DNA of 64,000 bases from Coccinella septempunctata (lineage: Eukaryota; Arthropoda; Insecta; Coleoptera; Coccinellidae), in NCBI RefSeq assembly GCF_907165205.1, contig NC_058195.1, positions 12,400,001-12,464,000 of the forward strand. The letters run 5' to 3'. How positions within the stretch are numbered: position 1 is the stretch's first letter; each line of letters opens with the position of its first letter. Shown one piece after another: positions 60,901-64,000 of the stretch. The translations under genes and the position numbers were made by a program. The notes beneath the pieces are model-generated. The model was given only the letters and a program-made list of their open reading frames with translations. It was not told the origin of the DNA and ran no database searches.

Positions 60901-63026
60901 TTTTATGGTTTTTCAACAGCCTGTATCTTTTAAAGAGAGCCGTTCCAGAAAAAATGGTAAAGGACGTCAAGAATCTACTGTTAAAATATTTGTACGAGTC
61001 AAAGACTCACCCTATATATGCGGCAGAAATAACAAATACACGGTTCAACAATTGATTGGGAGCATGTTTAAATTTCTCCTAATTCTTTATCTTTTATGCA
61101 TGTGATCTTAAAAAATTGGGATATTGCAAGTTGTTTAAATCATATTTTTTTTTCATTCTGGAATTCATAAAAAAACGTGCAGGAAGAATTTGAAACAAGT
61201 TCCAATTATATTTCTTCCAATGTCTTGTTTGAGATGCTATAGCATGTTATACAATGAGCATATGATTGCTGTTATTCATGCTGATGACGTGAATTCCTCT
61301 CGTTTGGCAAGTCATCCTAATATGCGAGTTGAATAATTTACTTTATCCACGATTGTCGAATAGGAAATACTCCTTCTGACGAAAATGATGCATTTTTTAT
61401 GAAATATCTTTGAAATATCACATTTTGAAATAACCATTTCAACCGATTCCCAAAAGAAATTATTTAAAGTACTTACAAATGAAAAATAAAAATGGGAATT
61501 TAAAATTTCGTTTGTATTGCACAAGTTGGCAACATCGACTGAAAAATGCGTTGATAATAAAGGACAACAAATACACTATCTTGATGAGATAGACAAAGAC
61601 GGCTGTCTATAAAATCTGCGACGAACCTTAAAATTTTATGGGATTTTTATGGCCGGTTGCTGTTGAGGCTCGCCAGTGAGTACGCGCCTTATGATGGCTG
61701 TAAATAAACAGTTGTTATTTCATAAGCAAGCCATTGTTCTTTTTATTTTCTAGTACGCGCTGTTGCCAAATTGTAAACTAGAAACGAAGCGATTCAAATT
61801 TCAAAACCTCATATTTGAAGAATGATTTTGAATAGTTTCCGCGGTGCATTCGAAAAATTCATGAATGAAACTCATAATTATTCAGTTTAAACTCGCATAT
61901 GCTGTGATAACCCAAATTGAGGAAAATTCTCCATTGACTCCGTCTCGTTTGGCGAACGTCATCCGCGCGAATAATAGCCATCGTTATATTAAACTATTTT
62001 TTTTCGAGAAATCCATATTTTAGTTGGTCAGTTTTCAAATTTTTATGAATAGCCATACGGATTTCAATTTCTTTTTATTCCACATAGACCAGCTCATATT
62101 TTAAAAAACTGTAAAATTCAGGGGGGGAGTCTTTGATTCGTACAAATATTTCAACAATAGCATCTTGTGGTTAAAAGGAACATTTTCTTCGAATCGGCTC
62201 GGTTCAAAAGATACAGGGTGTTGAAAATTCATAAAAAATGTTATTTTTAGTTTCAGAATATAGTTTTTCATTTATTCGATTAATCTTTTTCGAACACAAG
62301 ATCACCCACGTCTTCCAGTTTTCTCATTGTGACCATTCCGTACCATAAAAATACCAAAAATTCAAACAACCCAACTCTCGAAAGTAAGGACGCTATCTAA
62401 TAAATATTTGAAAGTTTTGTAAATTAAAGTATTCTTCATATTTTCCCGTATAATGCGCCGTTTTCGAGTTATTTGATATTCAAAAATTCAAAAGTATCTG
62501 TGAAATTTGAAAAATGACCTTGGCTGAATACAACTCTGTTTAGAAGATCCACAGATGTGTAGTGTCACAAATTTAGCTAGTTATTAGTGTTCTGTGTATA
62601 TTATTGTTCTGTGGTTATTCTGAAGGTAATTTTGTTTCTCCAGGGGTGGCATAGCTGCCCATCATGAAAACTTAAAATGGCTTTATCTTTTTATCAGGGC
62701 CAAATCGGAAGAAATCGTATGAAAAAGGGTGGTTCTTTTGATCACAAGAATCTACTGTTAAAATATTTATATAAGAATCAAAGACTCAACCTATATAAAA
62801 CTATAATATACCGAATAAACTAATTGAGAAATTTTTTTCCTATATCCAGAATTTCCTCGATTTGGACTCGAAAATAGACGCCTTCGTCCAAAGGATCCAG
62901 ACGATGCTCGAGACGAGATTCAATCACTTCGACTTCTCGACCATAAACGGACTCAAAGACGAACTGGTCGGTCCGTTGAAACTGAAAATGACAAAACTTG
63001 ACGGCGATGGCGATCGTATGAGCTAA
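45918..63026 (+). CDS. Large six-exon gene of unknown function (about 694 aa)
   Basis: I do not recognise this protein. Exons are 45918-46346, 47852-48319, 50720-51181, 55653-56072, 59796-59924 and 62850-63026, all joined in phase 0, with donors GTGAGT, GTGAGT, GTGATC, GTAAGA and GTAAGT. Exon 1 encodes a Gln/Tyr/Pro-rich disordered start (MDQNRPDNSSQQQN) with HxHxHQVVCGCHG. Exon 2 gives a compact, probably helical region (FVRLTNCWHILRGYWENRD, then RWEKETMELAAQLTKVFYNL). Exon 3 is Ser/Thr-rich with an acidic patch (NEEEEDMSKV). Exons 4-6 give a second helical region (GLTEIAVDVLEKIVAEL, YKFVNEVVRDLYYVVNF, IDAFVQRIQTMLETRF). There is no signal peptide or membrane segment. Codons are strikingly GC-rich beside the AT-rich neighbours. 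Exon 3 is the weak point. It could instead read through to a stop at 51200-51202, giving a shorter isoform, or start at 50705. Skipping exon 3 also keeps the frame. Confidence 0.72.
46690..47260 (+). pseudogene. Non-LTR retrotransposon 3' fragment (CCHC tail)
   Basis: A broken frame near 46907-47107 gives LTGHGLLEKRM followed by DECRFCAWG. This matches the region after RNase H in Jockey-like non-LTR elements, where LTGHG and a C-x2-C zinc knuckle are conserved. The sequence after the stop ('gggggcaaaatagatctt') resembles the usual 3' untranslated end of such elements. It lies in intron 1 of the six-exon gene, in the same orientation. Confidence 0.6.
47287..47458. repeat. Harbinger-like MITE (172 bp) with TAA duplications
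   Basis: TAA at 47284-47286 and 47459-47461 flanks ends that share GCAAATAGAAACGCAGGTT and its inverse. The left terminus is GGCTAGGAGC and the right GGCCATAGGC when read inward. A three-base TWA duplication is the mark of the PIF/Harbinger superfamily. There is no gene inside. It lies in intron 1 of the six-exon gene. Confidence 0.75.
48559..50581. repeat. Foldback element with ~400-bp arms, split by an insertion
   Basis: The ends are CAGGGTGTCTGTATAG and the inverse (TTTACAGACACCCTG) with TA on both sides. The left arm runs 48559-48815 and resumes at about 49864-50030. The right arm is 50190-50581. Paired landmarks include 'aagcactaagtagatgtta' against 'aacatctacttagtgctt', and 'ataacaaccccttatgattt' against its complement near 50310. 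The arm is interrupted by an RTE-type fragment at 48816-49863. It lies in intron 2 of the six-exon gene. Confidence 0.85.
48816..49863 (-). pseudogene. 5'-truncated RTE-type retrotransposon (RT C-terminus)
   Basis: On the minus strand, broken frames give the thumb and post-RT region of RTE-like non-LTR elements. In order these are FKYLGSFIN-type text, IHNRFNLASRAFWKLKDRVF, TPYRRHIKQLEQ, HIRWFHKVSNAEVLQR, and RLPKIALYGE. The frame changes at least twice. A ~96-bp segment encoding IRWFHKVSNAE through TQVTRA is tandemly duplicated (near 49230-49430). The 3' end carries a short AATG repeat (minus strand, near 48816-48827), a tail typical of RTE elements. TCATA flanks both sides (48811-48815 and 49864-49868). 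Confidence 0.85.
51379..53621. mobile_element. TIR element of 2.24 kb, TA duplications, no known transposase
   Basis: The ends ACGTGCGTTCAAAAAAATTC and its inverse are followed by 'gtcaagtaggctatg' on both sides, giving about 50 bp of terminal inverted repeat. TA lies at 51377-51378 and 53622-53623. Short open frames inside (for example minus 52129-52335 and plus 52519-52701) carry no recognisable domain. A block like its end occurs near 27205 upstream of the PPIL4-type gene. It lies in intron 3 of the six-exon gene. Confidence 0.8.
53690..54320 (-). pseudogene. Non-LTR retrotransposon RNase H and CCHC fragment
   Basis: On the minus strand, 54240-54160 reads DSDSQAAIKALSSHDINS, the core of the RNase H domain of Jockey-like elements. 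Further down, MGLAETDGWRFCEEEDHLVTEC is a damaged zinc-knuckle tail. Stops and frameshifts separate them. It lies in intron 3 of the six-exon gene, antisense to it. Confidence 0.7.
54723..55310. repeat. Foldback element, 'GTCTTTGAAGTTACAGATC' family, copy 2
   Basis: Left end 'cagtgtgtcccaaattagg' and the inverse 'ccaatttgggaaccctg' lie next to TA/AC. 'gggatctcggaaac' is mirrored by 'gtttccgagatccc'. The interior 'gtctttgaagttacagatc' and 'cgtagaatctac' blocks match the copy at 11570-12157. It lies in intron 3 of the six-exon gene. Confidence 0.8.
56190..56480 (+). pseudogene. Possible non-LTR retrotransposon tail
   Basis: An open frame at 56179-56472 contains GRGCADIKHLLITCHH followed by NTERFNVLKK. 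This resembles the last zinc-knuckle region of Jockey-like elements (C, then HLL-x2-C). The upstream part is missing. The call rests on this short motif only. Confidence 0.35.
56717..59500 (-). pseudogene. Non-LTR retrotransposon, RT to RNase H to CCHC, decayed
   Basis: Reading down the minus strand, 59500-59013 gives RT palm remnants (ANADD near 59190, GVNPSKI near 59090). The segment 58116-57576 gives the thumb region (WGMKQKMLLWLYTGVVRP, then ALEAILDLPLLHLYVRK). The segment 57465-56717 gives RNase H (ALGSEP, NTDSQTTLRSL, WVPGPCGFKGNEKADELA) and the closing zinc knuckle (CRLCGSEAETAEHMVCKC). Several stops and frameshifts lie between, but the last 224 codons are intact. It is split at 58120-59009 by a Harbinger-like element. 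It lies in intron 4 of the six-exon gene, antisense to it. Confidence 0.85.
58120..59009. mobile_element. Harbinger-like element (890 bp) nested in the retrotransposon
   Basis: TAA at 58117-58119 and 59010-59012 flanks ends GGCCCGTTTGCACCAA and the inverse of TTGGTGCACACGGGTC. The ends continue into 'acttaactaagtg' and 'cacttaacactaagtg' blocks. The element interrupts RT coding text of the host retrotransposon, so it arrived later. No transposase or MADF-type protein is seen inside, so it is non-autonomous. Confidence 0.83.
60134..61013. repeat. Foldback MITE, 'GAGTCTTTGACTCGTAC' family, copy 3
   Basis: Begins 'agggtgaatctctgactcgt' and ends 'gagtcaaagactcacccta'. It is about 200 bp longer than its relatives because an internal block ('cagccaaagtac' to 'acaaaacgtccaaatc') occurs twice in tandem, near 60350-60480 and 60510-60645. 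It lies in intron 5 of the six-exon gene. Confidence 0.8.
61014..62118. other. Intronic stretch with no recognised feature
   Basis: AT-rich DNA in intron 5 of the six-exon gene between two foldback copies. I see no exon or RNA gene. The pair 'cctctcgtttggcaa' (61298) and 'cgtctcgtttggcga' (61942) hints at an old local duplication. Confidence 0.4.
62119..62792. repeat. Foldback MITE, 'GAGTCTTTGACTCGTAC' family, copy 4
   Basis: The left end is 'caggggggg' followed by 'gagtctttgattcgtac'. The right end is the inverse, 'aagaatcaaagactcaacct'. The interior is colinear with the copy at 9448-10113. It ends about 60 bp before the last coding exon of the six-exon gene. Confidence 0.8.
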
Positions 63027-63944
63027 ATATTAAATAGTGTTTATGTCAAGAACTCTTGAAACTTCTGAACATTTCTCCAAGAATCAATTGACAAATCAGC
63101 CATAGTTCTATCAGAAAAATATTTGTTTTATGTGACGAATATTCAAAGTTTTCTTTAGTACAAATTTAAAAAATTTAAACATTTTGTGTCGAAATAATGG
63201 TCGCATGTTTTATATTTCTATTTTATAATATATATGGATCAATTGACTTTTATTAATCGAGAATGTTGTGACATGTATTATGAAAAGTGCAATAATCTGA
63301 GAGAGAGAAATCGATTAATTAATTATAAAATTACCTATTCTTAAAATACCATAAATCCACTAGTCATATAATCTTAAAATATTTTACTACAGAAAATAAA
63401 AAATAACAAAATATTGTTTTCAAATTTGTTCTTACATTTCATTTCTATAAGAAAATGTTTGTTGTTCTTTGTTGGTTCGTTGTATTGTATCATTTACGGC
63501 AATAGCTAATTATCTGTATGATGTGTCTATCGTTAGTGATGAATCTTGTATTAGTTGAAAAAAAAATGAAAAAACTCTAGTTTTAAAGTGTTGAAGTTTC
63601 ACATTGATATTACTAAATAAATAATTCGCAATATTATAATTTATTTATCTTCGATATCTCCAACATTGTAAATTTCGGTAAGTAAGGTAAAACCTCCCAA
63701 CTTTCCCAACCATTTTCCTCAAACATTGTATCGCCCCATATATTCGCAGGCAGAATTCAGTTATTAACACTGAATTTCACTCCATTCCCGATTCATTTCC
63801 ATACAGTGCAGTGGAGTTATTTTGGAAGTGGGGGCATAATTTTATATTTGAAATTTTCTAAGGTTTCTGTTGATATAATAAAGGTAGGTATATCTTTATA
63901 ATTGTAATATAAGCCATATGTTTGAAAAAAAACCGTACGGTCTT
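63027..63944. other. 3' untranslated and downstream region of the six-exon gene
   Basis: AT-rich DNA following the stop at 63024-63026. Candidate AATAAA polyadenylation signals lie near 63395 and at 63616-63621. I see no further coding exon. Confidence 0.5.
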
Positions 63945-64000
63945 GACGTTTTTTCAACTAACTCCATTGTGGATCTGTAATGCCCTGGGAAGTGAACCCT
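63945..64000 (+). pseudogene. Start of another non-LTR RNase H fragment at the right edge
   Basis: The last 25 bases ('gccctgggaagtgaaccct') are identical to the inverse of 57443-57461 inside the retrotransposon at 56717-59500. The preceding bases match less well. In the plus-strand frame they encode ALGSEP, the same RNase H segment. A second copy in plus orientation therefore probably begins here and continues beyond the window. Confidence 0.45.

Noticed and set aside
1..64000. CRISPR arrays, bacterial operons, integrated phage or viral genes
   Set aside because: No direct-repeat and spacer pattern, no ribosome-binding-site-led gene runs and no viral domain were seen. The gene structures are those of an insect nuclear genome.

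Overview
The window is an AT-rich, intron-containing insect nuclear sequence. A beetle is plausible, because TA-flanked hairpin transposons ending in CAGGGTG/CACCCTG are very abundant here and are common in beetle genomes, but the sequence alone does not settle the species. There are no bacterial-style operons, no CRISPR array, and no tRNA or rRNA gene that I can support. All gene models were read from splice signals, reading phase and protein motifs. No transcript or database search was possible.

The left two thirds (1-42.7 kb) hold five small secreted or GPI-anchored three-finger (Ly6/uPAR, QVR/sleepless-type) genes. Four are on the minus strand (178-1791, running off the left edge; 11133-18331; 25023-26442; 31248-36961) and one is on the plus strand (39657-42674). 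The four complete ones share one architecture: a signal-peptide exon, an exon with the first five cysteines, and an exon with the last five cysteines and a hydrophobic tail, with both introns in phase 1. This marks them as a tandemly expanded family. A single-copy housekeeping gene, the PPIL4-type cyclophilin with an RRM and an RS domain (27919-30090, plus), sits inside the cluster.

The right third (45918-63026) is one large plus-strand gene, read as six coding exons with every intron in phase 0 and markedly GC-rich codons. I do not recognise its product. Its introns are packed with transposon debris.

Most remaining DNA is mobile-element derived. It includes a near-complete Tc1-like DD34E element (6360-7900) with a frameshift, and a 553-bp internal deletion of the same element (33786-34338). 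Many foldback/MITE elements share TA target duplications, one of them a three-layer nested hairpin (3275-6048). Three copies form an unfamiliar ~0.9-kb family built around the motif ACTTGGGAC, one of which carries a GACGTC-rich element that itself carries a tRNA-derived SINE. A MULE-like element has 11-bp flanking repeats (31980-33746). PiggyBac-like and Harbinger-like MITEs are present, along with several decayed non-LTR retrotransposon pieces (RTE-like and RNase H-bearing). One ~2-kb foldback (48559-50581) is split by an RTE-type insertion whose target duplication and short-repeat tail can still be read.
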